Assembly: GCA_963576765.1 (NCBI GenBank)
Contig: OY755211.1
Location: forward strand, 6,762,437-6,826,436
Length of the DNA stretch: 64,000 bases
Reading direction: 5' to 3'
From: Draba incana
Taxonomy: Eukaryota; Streptophyta; Magnoliopsida; Brassicales; Brassicaceae
Shown: one piece after another, positions 30,575-42,075 of the stretch
Position numbering within the stretch: the first letter of the stretch is position 1
Layout of the letters: each line of letters starts with the position of its first letter
Program-made: the position numbers and the translations under genes
Notes under the pieces: generated by a model
The model's input: only the letters and a program-made list of their open reading frames with translations
Database searches by the model: none
Told to the model about the DNA's origin: nothing

Positions 30575-31637
30575 TCTTCTCTCCTTTACTTGAACTACGA
30601 GGCGACTTGATCCCTGCAAAGGGTACGTAGGCAGCCTGTCTTCGGATAGGTTCAGTTGCCCCCCTCCATCAACAGAGGGGGATTTTACGCTTCACCAGTC
30701 TCGTTGCCAGAGGAACTCTATGATCTCCTCCGCCTTAGGGGGGGGGAGTGGGTGTTTTACTCTGCTTTCAGACAAAGTCCGCAGCCTCCTTCGTCTCGAA
30801 GGGGGGGAGTGGGGTACCCGTACTCCGCTCTTCTACAACAGCCTCAGTGGCATAAAAACAACTTTATCAGTCGCGAGCCTCATGGCTTAAATCAGAGTCG
30901 TTCCGCTTTCATTGCTGCTGGCCACAGTAATGAATGCGGAGATGCGAACACACTAACATCCACAACGGATTCAAGCGCGCTATATAAGTACCAGTGTTCA
31001 GTACGGGGCGGATGTACCCACCTGACCACTCAGAAACCCAGCAAACATCGTTGGTAATGCAGCTGCTAGTGACCTCCGTTCGGCCTATACCCTGAGCGTG
31101 TCACTCTGAAACCCAGGACAAGCGCTGGTCGAAGCCAAGGTGAACTTGCTCTCGGACAGACGTGTCTAGAAGAGCAGCACCATTTTGCAAAACCCAACAG
31201 CAACGTTGGTAATAAAGAGCATGAGCGCATTAGCGTTTTCATAGTCTCAACAAGAGCCTCATACGTGAGCAAGCACAATGAGAAGCCTTCAGACCTCGGA
31301 TCAGTCACGGGGTCTTATGGCCCTCGGTTCACCTAGCCCAACGCTGGTGTTGGCAAACACATGACAGAAACGCTTAAACAGCTTAAAGAATTCCTAAGTG
31401 TAGGCACAGCATCAACAATATCTAAAGCAAAACCTGAATCTGTAACCATCAAGGGTAAACATCAGCAAAAGCTACAAGTCATCTTGCATTCACCACAATG
31501 CAAGGCTCCAAAATAATAGCAAGGATACAAACCATCCAATGCTACAACCGAAAATTATCAAGTCCACCAAGAGTTTTTAGAAACAAAAGGTTATAAATAA
31601 ACTAGGTCATAATAGAAGAGCAACGGTCGCTCATCGG
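30575..31637 (+). other. Non-coding region between integrase and the antisense ORF
   Basis: Contains the GGGTACGTAGGCAGCCT motif at about 30619 seen after integrase in many Tat-type elements, G-runs at about 30740 and 30800, and decayed repeats with AACCCAG(C/G)AC(A/G)(A/T)CG near 31035, 31111 and 31193. No ORF is supported. Confidence 0.6.
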
Positions 31638-34371
31638 TCACACCTCTCCGTTGGGAACATCAGCATCTTCTGAGATCTCCAAAGCTTGCCTCACGCTAGA
31701 AACAAGTTCATCAAACACATCACGAGCGTCGTAGATCGGAATCTTCCTCTCGACCAAAAGCTCTGCTGCAGCATCCAAAGACGCTCCATCAGACCCACGG
31801 AGACGCTCAATAAGCTCCAAGCTCGCATCGATCTCAGCAAGATCCAGCATGTTATCTTTCGCTGTCCCCTCAAGCCTAGCGAGCGACCTGGCAACCTGTC
31901 GGGTCCGGCTAGCAAAGCTACGGTTTGCCTCCTCTTTGGCCCTAGAAACGGCCTCCTCGATCTGGGCGTCCCTAAGACTCTCAGTTTCCAACAGCTTGCT
32001 CTTAAGCGAAGTGATCTCCTCCTTGTTCTTCGCATGCCGCGAGGACGCCTTGGACAACTTCCCGCTCAACTCATCCGATCTCTGCTTCGCGGAAGCGACA
32101 TCGTCCTCGAGGGCTAGGACCTTCTCAGCAAGCTCCGCATTAGCCCTCCTGGCTTCGCTAACCTCACGGTCACGAGAACGAGAGTCCTCCTCAAAGCAGA
32201 AAGCTATGCCATCCAGCTGGGTGGAGAGCTGCGCATACAAAGGAAAGCAAACATAACGCTGGAATAAGTGGAGAAACAATAACAAAGACAAAGAAAGAAA
32301 GATAGAGAGATCAAACCTCAGCCACTGTGGCTCTCGCCAGCGCAAGAGCCCTCTCGCCAGAGCCAAGAGTTGAAGAGTGCGCAGCTGCAGCACCATCACT
32401 GATCGGATCGCTAACGAACGCCGAAGAAGGACCCACCTTCTGTCGCTTCGGAGGTACCTCATCAGGAGTGCCTCCCGCCTTACCCTCCGATCCAAGGGCC
32501 CTCCTCCGCTGTTGCTCACGCCGCCTAGCAATGTCATCAGGAGTGAGGTTAGAACCACGAGACCGCTGAGCTGATGCAATAGGAGTCTTGGGCGTTGTGG
32601 ATGACGGAGCACCCGTCTGCGAGCCTGCCCTCGCTGAGACTGCGGCGCTCATCGACGCCGCCTTCGCCGATTTGGCTCGCTGAAAAGCAGAGACTCTAGC
32701 AGAGCCTCGTCCAAGGACCTTCCCTGGGAAGATCCGAATGGAGAGCGCTCTCCGGATCCTCTGACAGGTGAAAGACTTCACCCAATCACCATCTCCAGAG
32801 GCCAGGGCGCTGTGGATAGCCGCCGCTTCACTCCGGCTCACTGTCTGGGATGCTGGTTTCACTACGAAAACAAAGCTACACATTAGTACACAAGGCACGA
32901 ACACTGTGCAAAAGAGGATTTCTCTAAGTATAGAATTACCTCGTCTCTCCCAGCTCGTTCTAAGGAGGGGAATGCAATCAGCCTCAACACTTTTTTCGGA
33001 GATCTTGACGAAGAAGAACCGGTCTTCGAAGTAGTCATCCTTGCTCGGGAAACCACTAATAAGAGTACGACCCGGAACCGGGGTGACGCAATACCTCAGC
33101 TCATCTACACGGCCACGGGGCCTGAGGTCCAGTAGAGAGGACAGTTGCCCGATGCTAACCTCCGCGTTGCATTCCGTGCTCAGCACGTAAATCCCGATGA
33201 CATGCCTCAACCCTCTGGGGTTGATCTGAGCAAGGGAAACACCGTTCGCCTCTAAGAAACGAAGGAGGAAGCCAGGTACCGGGAACCATAGCAAACAATG
33301 CTCGATGAAGTTCTCATACAAGGTAAAGTGTCCTGCAGGCGGAGCGTCAGCCCGCTGAGTGTGGTCGGGAGCAACTAACTGGATCTCATCCAGAATCCCG
33401 CACTTTTTTCTGAGAGTCTGCAGCGCCGTCTCATCAGACAAAGTGGATCCCAGGGGGTCCGGACGCGCATTCTTCTTCTTGACCACCGGGTGTCGTTCAA
33501 CCTCTGCGGAGACATTATCATCACCGTCCTCATCATCGGAGGCAACCGACCTGAACGAAGAAGAGTCCGATGCCAAAGCATTGGCTGCACCATCGGGGAG
33601 CCTTGGATCCTCATCATTGAGGGGAAAAGAGAGTCTGATCCCACCATTACGGGCCATCAAATCCTCATCACCACTAGGCCTCCTCTCCTCCTCAATATCC
33701 GCTAAGCCATCAAAGATATCCTCATCGCTCTCATCGGGTCCGTGGAGACGACTCCGCGAAACGGTGGTTTTGCTGCGATAACGGACTCTAGTTCCGAGAT
33801 TCTTGAGCGATGCGAAGGGTGGTATGGCATCCGCACGACCGATTTGGCTCGGAGGAGAGACCGCGCGATCGGGTTCGCTCGTCGTGGCGACCGCAGCGTC
33901 AGTCCGGTCCGATGGACCGAGCGCGTGGTCGGTCAGTGGCGTTGCGACTGCGAGTTCGGTCTCCTTTGAGGATGCGACCGCGGGCTCGGTCTCACTTAAG
34001 GATGCGGCCACGGGTTCGGCTCCACTCAAAGTCACGACCATGGGGTCGGCCCAACCCAAAGGCGCGAGCACGGAGTCAGTTCCTCTTGACATCGCGACCA
34101 CGTCCTTGGACCGATGAAGAGGTGCGACCACGCCCTCGGTTTGGTGAGAAAGCTCGGTCGCAAGTTTGGTTTCGCGTGTTAACGCGACCATGCCCTCGGT
34201 TCGGCGAGGAAGTTTGGCCGCGAGCTCGGTGTCGCGTAATGACGCGACCGCGTGATCAACCCGATCGGTCGACACGACCACGGGCTCGGTTCTAAGCATC
34301 GCACCGCCGCGATCAACCGGCTCGAGGTTTTGTGGTTCCATAACAACAAATCTACCTACACAAGTCAACAA
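31638..34371 (-). CDS. Antisense ORF of the Tat element (spliced, coiled-coil)
   Basis: Minus-strand gene opposite to gag-pol. Two GT-AG introns are visible: 32862-32939 (78 nt, in frame) and 32229-32316 (88 nt, phase 0). The spliced product would be about 855 residues. The N-terminus (about residues 15-165) is a degenerate 10-15 residue repeat rich in Val, Ala, Thr and Glu, then an acidic region. The central domain has FTLYENFIEHCLLWFP, INPRGLRHVIGIYVLS and FPSKDDYFEDRFFFV. I recognise this as the plant-transposon-associated domain of proteins annotated like At3g60930. The C-terminus is a long coiled coil (AELAEKVLALEDDVASAKQR onward). Antisense extra ORFs are known in Tat elements; the function is unknown. 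All exons are open, despite the stop in pol. Confidence 0.85.
33850..34330. repeat. About 30-bp degenerate repeats in the antisense ORF
   Basis: Units beginning GCGACC(A/G)CG and containing CTCGGT recur at spacings of about 24-36 bp. They share the GCGACCACGGCCTCG core of the LTR 45-bp repeat in the same orientation. Confidence 0.75.
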
Positions 34372-35245
34372 ATTAAATCAAAGGTCAACAATTTCCATCC
34401 TTTATCAAGAACACCCATCAAGAACAAGTTCTATTCCTACATGAGCTTTAAAGAAGGATTCTCAAAAATCCATACAAATCCAAGGCTAATTCCATCAACC
34501 ATCAAAGACTAGAGATCAATAGCAACCAAAGGTTCAATGACTCTCCAAAGCAATCATCAATTCAACACAACAAAGTTTGATTTTTCCATGAAAGTAAACT
34601 TAGATCTATAAGCTTGGATTTCCAAAGAAGCTATGAGGACTTAAGAGATGGCTTGAGAATGGAGTAAGGAAACTCACCAAGGGAAAAAAGAGTAAGAGAT
34701 GAAGGCCCGAACTCACAATCGACGACGAGAGAGCACACGGTCGGTGGTGGTGCACGGTCGGCGACGGCAAAGAGAGGAGGAAGAAGAAATTTTTTCTTGA
34801 GGAAAGAGAAAGGAAAAGAAGAAGGAGAAGGTAAAAAAAAAAAAAACCTTATCCTCTCTTTTTCTCTCACTACACGGGTCCCGCCTCCGTTCAAAAAACA
34901 CAACGCAACACTTTTTCCTCCGGAAATCGCTTGGCTTCTACTCGGAAACGTCATTGACGTTAGCAATTGCAACGCGGAGTCTTAAAATCTCCATAGAAAA
35001 TACGAAGTCTTAAAATCTTCGAGTAAAAAAAAAAAAAAAAAAAATCTCTTTTCTGCAGAAAATGCAGCAGCTTTGACAAAGGAAGCATGAAGTCTTAAAA
35101 TCTTCACAACACCTACAAAGTCTTAAAACCTCTTGCGAAAAAGTCACTTTCTACTACTGTAGAATAGACAAGCACCTTGACTTCGAACGTTAACGCTGAT
35201 ATTCAACACATCTTTTACCTCGGCACTATTAGCTCTAACACTACC
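34372..35245. other. Non-coding interval upstream of the antisense ORF
   Basis: Between the antisense start codon and the polypurine tract. It contains an A/G-rich stretch (about 34770-34850), a poly(A) run at about 35026-35044, and repeats of AAGTCTTAAAATCTTC (about 35004, 35091, 35117). In the antisense direction this is the leader or promoter region. No gene seen. Confidence 0.6.
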
Positions 35246-35261
35246 GAGCTGGGGGGCTAAC
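35246..35261 (+). other. Polypurine tract of the Tat element
   Basis: GAGCTGGGGGGCTAAC immediately before the 3' LTR: the plus-strand primer. Confidence 0.85.
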
Positions 35262-36129
35262 TGTTGGGGTCGGTATTCACCCGCTCAACATCAACATCCA
35301 AAGACAAGTCAGCGGAAGAAATGGTCCTCCGGACTCTCGACAAGGCACGGCATGACGGCGCCTAGGTCTTCTTGTGGAGCGAAGCATGTAGCAACATAGG
35401 GAACCTGGGAGAAGCACGAAGGGACCGGGGCTTCGGCCAAAGGAGAGACCGTAGCCTCTCCTGGTCGGACCGAGCCTAGCTTCGGTATGTCCCGCGACCA
35501 CGGCCTCGCTCGGACCGAGCCTAGCTTCGGCGTGTCCCGCGACCACGGCCTCGCTCGGACCGAGCCTAGCTTCGGCGTGTCCCGCGACCACGGCCTCGCC
35601 AGGACCGAGCCTAGCTTCGGTATGTCCCGCGACCACGGCCTCGCTCGGACCGAGCCTAGCTTCGGCGTGTCCCGCGACCACGGCCTCGCTCGGACCGAGC
35701 CTAGCTTCGGCGTGTCCCGCGACCACGGCCTCGCCCGGACCGAGCCTAGCTTCGGCGTGTCTCGCGACCACGGCCTCGCCTGGACCGAGTCTGGCCTCGG
35801 CTCGTATCGCGACCACGGCCTCGCCCCGATGATCGATCACGTCCTCAGTCTCATCCAATCTTCAGCCCAGCAGCACGAAGCCCACGTAGATGCAACCGAC
35901 TCCGCAGAAGCTTAGGAAACGTAGCCGCCTTAGATATAGTATAAATACCTCCTTGTATGAACCCTAAGGGGGGATCGGAATTCTTACACAGAAAAACCTT
36001 GTACTCAATTTTTTCATCAATAACAACATCTCTTTCTCAAACCCTTAGCAATCCTAGCTTACCATAGAAATCTCCGAATTCCCTCACGAACTCTTACAAA
36101 TTCTAATTGTGTTGGTTTCGACCCCCACA
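35262..36129 (+). repeat. 3' LTR of the Tat element
   Basis: 868 bp, same length as the 5' LTR, with 7 substitutions by my reading (six transitions, one transversion). It includes the eight-copy 45-bp repeat (35464-35829) and TATAAATA at 35940. Confidence 0.98.
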
Positions 36130-36134
36130 AACAT
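36130..36134. repeat. Target site duplication AACAT, right
   Basis: Directly follows the 3' LTR end CCCCCACA and matches 23817-23821. Confidence 0.98.
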
Positions 36135-38462
36135 GTACCGCTCGAAAGGATACATCCAACGAAATTGAACGGGACCACCTAGTTCGGCTTCGCGGGGGAG
36201 GTGTAGGGGAAGATGTTCCATAACATCAAAAAATGACGGCGGAAAGATCTTCTCAAGATTGCAAAGGATCACTGGTATATTGGCATCTAAATTACGGATC
36301 CCCTCAACTGTAAGTGTCCTCGTGCATAAATCCCTAAAGAAAGCACCAATTGCTGCAATAGATTCGTGGACAGTTTGAGGAAGAAGATGGGTAAAAGCAA
36401 ATGGAAAAAGCCTCTGCATCAGTACATGACAATCATGACTCTTCAGTCCCAAAAACTTTAGGTATCGCGAGTCTACGCAGTTACCCAGATTAGCTGCATA
36501 TCCATCAGTGAATTTAACTTCGTGTTCAATCCACCGGAAAAATTCTCTTATCTTTTGTATTTGCAATCGGTACGGAGGAAAAGGATATGTACCATCGGGA
36601 AGACGATCAAGATAAGCACGGTAGCAAATCTTTGAAATATCCATCCTAGACTTCACATTGTCTTTTGTCTTTCCCGGGATGTTTAACACCGTATTCATGA
36701 TGTTGTCAAAGAAGTTCTTTTCAATATGCATCACATCGAGGTTGTGCCTTAATAAATGATCCTTCCAATACGGCAAATCCCAAAATATACTCTTCTTGTG
36801 CCAGTTGTGAGCTCCTCCTACACCACAAAGCGGTTCATGCCCATTACCCCCACAATCAGGAGTCCTCTCAGCACCAAAATCTCTCAACTGCTCCAATATA
36901 GTACGACCGTCTATCTCATCAATTGGAGCATCAAACACTTGTTTATTTTTCTTAAATAATCTTTTAGACCGACGATAAGGATGGCCGTCCGGTAGAAACC
37001 TTCTATGGCAATCAAACCAACATGGCTTTCTTCCATTCCTCAATTGGAAAGCGTCAGTGTTGTCTTGGCAAAACGGGCACGATAATGTTCCATGAGTAGT
37101 CCATCCAGATAGCATACCATATGCTGGGAAATCGCTAATAGTCCACATAAGGACCGCACGCATCAGAAAATTCTGCTTTCGTGAAACATCAAATGCTTCG
37201 ACACCGTGACTCCATAGCATTTGTAACTCATAAATCAATGGCTGGAGGAATACATCAAGTGATCTCTTCGGATGCTCAGGGCCGGGAATAAGAACGGAGA
37301 GGAATAAAAACTCTCGACGCATGCACATACCAGGAGGCAAATTATACGGTGTTACGATTACGGGCCACAAAGAATACTGCCTTCCATGCTTCCCAAATGG
37401 GTTGAAACCATCCGTACTTAACCCGAGGTACACATTTCTTGACTCGTATGCAAAATCCGGATACAACATTTGAAAATGTTTCCACGCTTTTGCATCTGAA
37501 GGATGTGTAATCTCTCCATCTTGACGATGCTCTGCATGCCATCTCATTTGTTCTGCCGTTCGCACAGATTGATATAACCTCTTTAACCTCGCTGTCAATG
37601 GTAAGTACCACATACGTTTATATGGAATTGGAACTCTCCCACCAGTTTCCTGATACCGCGGTTTACGACAAAATTTACATCTTCTCCGGTCTTCGTCTTC
37701 TCTCCAATATAGCATACAGTTGTCGATGCATACATCTATCACCTGATACGGCATACCAAGACCAACTACAAGTTTCTGTATCTCGTAGTATGATGCAGGT
37801 GCCTGATTATCTTCAGGCAAAATATCTTTCACAAAATCTGCTATCGCATCAACACAGTCTTCCGCCAAATTGAAGTCCGTCTTAATGGTCATCAGTCTAC
37901 TAGCAGTTGATAAAGGTGAATGTTCGTCTCGACACCCATCATATAAGGGCTGCTTCCCTGCGTCTAACATATCATAAAATCTTCTACATTCTTCATTTGG
38001 TTCTTCTACTCTATCCTCCCCTATTACGATCGATGGCAAATTCTCTCTAAACGCATCATGAACCATCTCAGCGGTCCCTACACCAAAATCTACTTCCGTT
38101 CTATGTTCGCCTAAGCTATCCGTTCTATGTTCACCTAAGTTATCCGTTCTATGTTCGCCTAAGCTATCCGCAACATATGGTGCACTGCTACTACTAGCAC
38201 CATCATTATTAGTTTCTCCATGAAAAAACCAAATTTTGTATCCCGGCATAAAACCATTGGTATACAAGTGATGCCAAACTTGTTCTACCTTAACATTACG
38301 CGAATTGCAATAATTTAAACATGGACATTTTATTACCTTTCGATTTCCGACAACCGCCATGAACTCGCATATACCTCGTGCATAACTTTCATTTAATGTC
38401 TTCGACTCCGGATCATACATCTCTTCATCCATCCACGATCTATAATATCTAGAAGATAACAT
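36130..38462 (-). pseudogene. TNPD transposase of element A, 5' part
   Basis: An open frame from ATG at 38462 for about 776 codons up to the retrotransposon insertion. Domain order: transposase-associated domain (about 9-80, with the CPCLNYCN zinc segment), a 24-bp repeat encoding SLGEHRTD three times, TNP2/Transposase_21 (about 240-560, with KFCRKPRY, STDGFNPFGKHG, WTISDFPAYGMLSGWTTHG and CGGNGHE), then DUF4218 (about 690-770, with SFFDVMEHLPLHLPREAELGG). The first part is the best-preserved TNPD reading frame in the window. The frame then runs into the LTR and acquires an unrelated tail. The protein is the catalytic transposase of CACTA elements. Confidence 0.95.
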
Positions 38463-38948
38463 CTCACTCTCTTAACGATTTTTTATAACAAATGTTTGGT
38501 TGGAAGTTGTTGTTGTTGTGAGTGAATCAAGTTGTGTGGAATAATATATATAAATACGCTGACCGTCGGAAATCTGTCAGAAAAGCGTCGAAAATCAAAC
38601 GGATATAATAACGGCTATATAACGGCTATTGTTTCCGACAGATTTCCGACAGCCAGTGGGGTGTCTGTCGGAAATCTGTCGGAAATTAGTAACGGTTTGA
38701 TTTTTTCCGACAGATTTCCGACAGCCGACCGGAATCTCCTCCGGCACCGGCACAGGCTAGTTACCGATCCAGTAATCCGACCGATTTCCGACAGTCTTAG
38801 TGTCCGTCGGAAATAATTCCGACAGATTTCCGACAGAATTGAAAAATTTCAGTTCGGTCGGGAATCAGTCGGATTACTGTCGGAAAATTTCCGACGGAAC
38901 AAATTCCGTCGGAAATTCTGTCGGATTTGCGGCTGTTTTCTTGTAGTG
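38463..38948 (-). repeat. Right TIR and subterminal region of element A
   Basis: The terminus on the minus strand is CACTACAAGAAAACAGCCGC at 38948. Inward are about ten copies of TTCCGAC(A/G)G(A), many arranged as inverted pairs (for example 38634-38720), then the short TNPD leader. This is the expected promoter and TNPA-binding region. Confidence 0.9.
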
Positions 38949-39662
38949 TCAGCTGGGATGAATCGCTGTAGTAACGAGAAGACCCCGATGATCCTGCATC
39001 GTCGGGAAGACCATAAATCCGCCCTTTGGTCTGCGGAGCAACCTGCGGAACAAATTAAATTGTAAATGACAAAGACTTGAAAACTATTTTAAATTTTACA
39101 TACCTCTAAGACGAATTGGTTGATGATGTCGTCCGGGGCTTGGGTGAGGGGAGGGGTTCCGTCGGTGGATGGCTGAGACAGAATGTACTCGTCTTCCATT
39201 CTTCGGGCGCTCTCCTGAATCTCCTTAGCTACCGGATCATGGACGACACCATCCTTGTCGGTGTGTGTTGCTAGGAGAAGTTCCAAGTTGTTGGGTTCCC
39301 GACCCAACTCCTTAGCCTGCAGTTGTTAGATATTTATTTGATAATATAAATGTATAAAACAAAAAAAAAATTAATAAAAATCAAGACGTACATAACAAAC
39401 TTACCATATCCCTAGCCTTTGTCTTCTTGCTGGTAGCTCCAAGGTTGTGGGTGGTTGGACCCTTGCCCTTGCGGTTGCTGTTCCGGTTTGTAGAGTGATA
39501 GGTAGAGCTCTCCTTGGTAGCCTCTAGTTGCCAATATGCGATGAAACCGTTCCACAACTCCGGCTTCTCTTTCATCGCTTTTGGCACCTGACCGAGTTGC
39601 CACTTATCCTTCCACTCGAACAGCTTCTTCGAGTAGTGCACTTCTGCATAAGAATCGAATTA
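38949..39662 (-). pseudogene. TNPA-like gene fragment of element B
   Basis: Exons of the Transposase_24-type gene on the minus strand: 39660-39405 (SYAEVHYSKKLFEWKDKW, KPELWNGFIAYWQ, NLGATSKKTKARDM), 39316-39103 (ELGREPNNLELLLATHTDKD, RRMEDEYILSQPSTDG) and 39042-38949 (a Ser-rich tail ending at the element A terminus). The N-terminus is lost: SYAE joins directly to the AT-rich spacer at about 39660. This copy keeps the C-terminal segment missing from the element A gene. Confidence 0.85.
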
Positions 39663-39772
39663 TTTTATATTAAAAAAAAAATATATATATATATATATAT
39701 AAATATACAGATAAGTCGGAATTATATATATATATATATATCATTTTAAAAAAAATTATATATATATATAAA

Positions 39773-42075
39773 TTATCCAACTTCTTCGTCATAAAATTCT
39801 CCAACTTCTTCTTCTTCATCAGATCCTTCCGAAGGAATTGCGTCTTCGTCTTCATCAAATTCTCTACTTCTTCTTCTGATTCTGAATGTACGATATTATC
39901 ACCAAATTCAGTGAAATCAACAAAAAGGTCCACCGCTGAAGAATGATCAACTGGAGCCATCGGAGTAATTCTAGTTGGTTGCATAGCATCTTGCTCGGCA
40001 ACTCCATATAGTCTCCCTCTTGGATTAATTGGAGTCACTGTAATCCAAGGATCTCCTCGATGTGTTACCCTAGGATAAGAAATGTAGCATACCTAAAACA
40101 AACATATTTAGTTTAGGCAATTACAATATCATTATTTATCTATAAGGCACATATTATAAAATTTTAAAATCAAACCTGGTCTGCCTGTGATGCTAGGATG
40201 AATGGGTCATACTTTTGCAGTCTCCTAGAAGAATTTACTGAAGTGACGCCAAATTGGCTCACCTGGACACCTTCTGGATATGACGGATCATACCACTCAC
40301 ACAAGAAAACAATGCACCTCATGCCCAACATTCCTGGATAGCGCACTTGCAATATTTCTTTGAGAATCCCGTAGTAGACTACATCACCACTTGTAGCTAA
40401 AATTCCGTAATCTGCAGTTGCCCTCGGCCTTTCTTCATGAATCCTAAATGCAAATCCCCTAGTTCAATACCGAGCGTATGAAGTTGCTTCGAAGCTTGGG
40501 CCAGAAACTATCTCTTGTAACCATGTCGGAAACCTTTCTCCATTCTTCATTCCTTCAGAAACCTGAGATAATAATTTAGACAAATTAATAAACAAACATT
40601 TAATTAAGTAATAATTAATTCACTAATTTTAAGAAATGTAAGCGTTTTTTTAAAACTCACGTAATATTGCAGCCAATTTGGAAACTCGTTTTCCTTAGAT
40701 TCTCCAAGTTCGTCTTCTGTCATTTCTGGATAATAGCGACGTAGTGATGCAATGTAAATCCTGAAAGCAAACAAAAATATATAACATATGAAACCTATAT
40801 ATTACTTAGGTATTAAAAATAAGAAGTATTTAAATAAGTTCTATTTTTACCTTTCGTACTCCGCCATCTCCTCACAATTCGTTAGGATATACATATGTAA
40901 GTGACTCCACTCATCTTGTGATAGGAAGCGTCTCTTCCCTCTCCCAATCACTCGGCCAACTTGCGAAAATATCTCAGGGACAATCGCGGCATACGTGACT
41001 CTCTCACCTTTATCATCATAACGAGCAGGACGTCTACTCTTCGTACTAACTTCCCGCAGAAAGTAATATTCCGCAAACTGTGATGATTCTTCATTGATAC
41101 TTTGTGCGACAATAGAACCTTCAACTCGAGCCAAATTTTTGACCTTCTTCTTTAGATGGAACATGTACCGCTCGAAAGGATACATCCAACGAAATTGAAT
41201 TGGACCACCTAGTTCGGCTTCGCGGGGGAGGTGTAGGGGAAGATGTTCCATAACATCAAAAAAAGACGGCGGAAAGATCTTCTTAAGATTGCAAAGGATC
41301 ACTGGTATATTGACATCTAAATTGCGGATCCCCTCAACTGTAAGTGTCCTCGTGCATAAATCCCTAAAGAAAGCACCAATTGCTGCAATGGATTCGTGGA
41401 CAGTTTGAGGAAGAAGATGGGTAAAAGCAAATGGAAGAAGCCTCTGCATCAGTACATGACAATCATGACTCTTCAGTCCCAAAAACTTTAGGTATCGCGA
41501 GTCTACGCAGTTACCCAGATTAGCTGCATATCCATCAGTGAATTTAACTTCGTGTTCAATCCACCGGAAAAATTCTCTTATCTTTTGTATTTGCAATCGG
41601 TACGGAGGAAAAGGATATGTACCATCGGGAAGACGATCAAGATAAGCACGGTAGCAAATCTTTGAAACATCCATCCTAGACTTCACATTGTCTTTTGTCT
41701 TTCCCGGGATGTTTAACACCGTATTCATGATGTTGTCAAAGAAGTTCTTTTCAATATGCATCACATCGAGGTTGTGCCTTAATAAATGATCCTTCCAATA
41801 CGGCAAATCCCAAAATATACTCTTCTTGTGCCAGTTGTGAGCTTCTCCTACACCACAAAACGGTTCATGCCCATTACCCCCACAATCAGGAGTCCTCTCA
41901 GCACCAAAGTCTCTCAACTGCTCCAATATAGTACGACCGTCTATCTCATCAATTGGAACATCAAACACTTGTTTATTTTTCTTAAATAATCTTTTAGACC
42001 GACGATAGGGATGGTCGTCCGGTAGAAACCTTTTATGGCAATCAAACCAACATGGCTTTCTTCCATTCCTCAATT
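39773..42075 (-). pseudogene. TNPD of element B, first half deleted
   Basis: Starts within the TNP2 domain at QLRNGRKPCWFD (about 42070) and is collinear with element A to the stop at 39773-39775. The uninterrupted PFERYMFHLKKKVKN segment spans the site where the gypsy element entered A. It then has the DUF4216 exon (about 40600-40190) and an acidic tail with a 2-bp deletion at about 39867. Upstream of QLRNG the sequence switches to the leader region normally found before the start codon, so about 1.4 kb of coding sequence was removed. Confidence 0.92.

Larger units (their letters stand above)
23822..36129 (+). mobile_element. Tat-lineage Ty3/gypsy retrotransposon with antisense ORF
   Basis: Complete 12,308-bp element: 868-bp LTRs, TGGCGCC primer site, gag-pro ORF, pol (RT, RNase H, integrase without a chromodomain), an antisense spliced ORF between pol and the 3' LTR, a polypurine tract, and an exact 5-bp target duplication. 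I count 7 differences between the LTRs (0.8%), which under commonly used plant rates suggests insertion within the last several hundred thousand years. One premature amber codon at 29507 separates RNase H from integrase. An antisense extra ORF is a known trait of Tat-lineage elements. Confidence 0.95.
18864..38948 (-). mobile_element. CACTA element A, interrupted by a Tat gypsy element
   Basis: The right terminus is intact: read on the minus strand it starts CACTACAAGAAAACAGCC at 38948, followed by arrays of TTCCGAC(A/G)GA. TNPD lies at 38462-36130 and continues at 23821-22435, then hairpins, tandem repeats and a TNPA gene (about 19885-18864). The left terminus is missing because TNPA runs into the TNPD of element C. 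Excluding the 12.3-kb retrotransposon, about 7.8 kb of element A remains. The base after the right TIR begins TCA inside element B's TNPA, so A probably jumped into B, but the matching left copy of TCA cannot be found. Confidence 0.8.
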
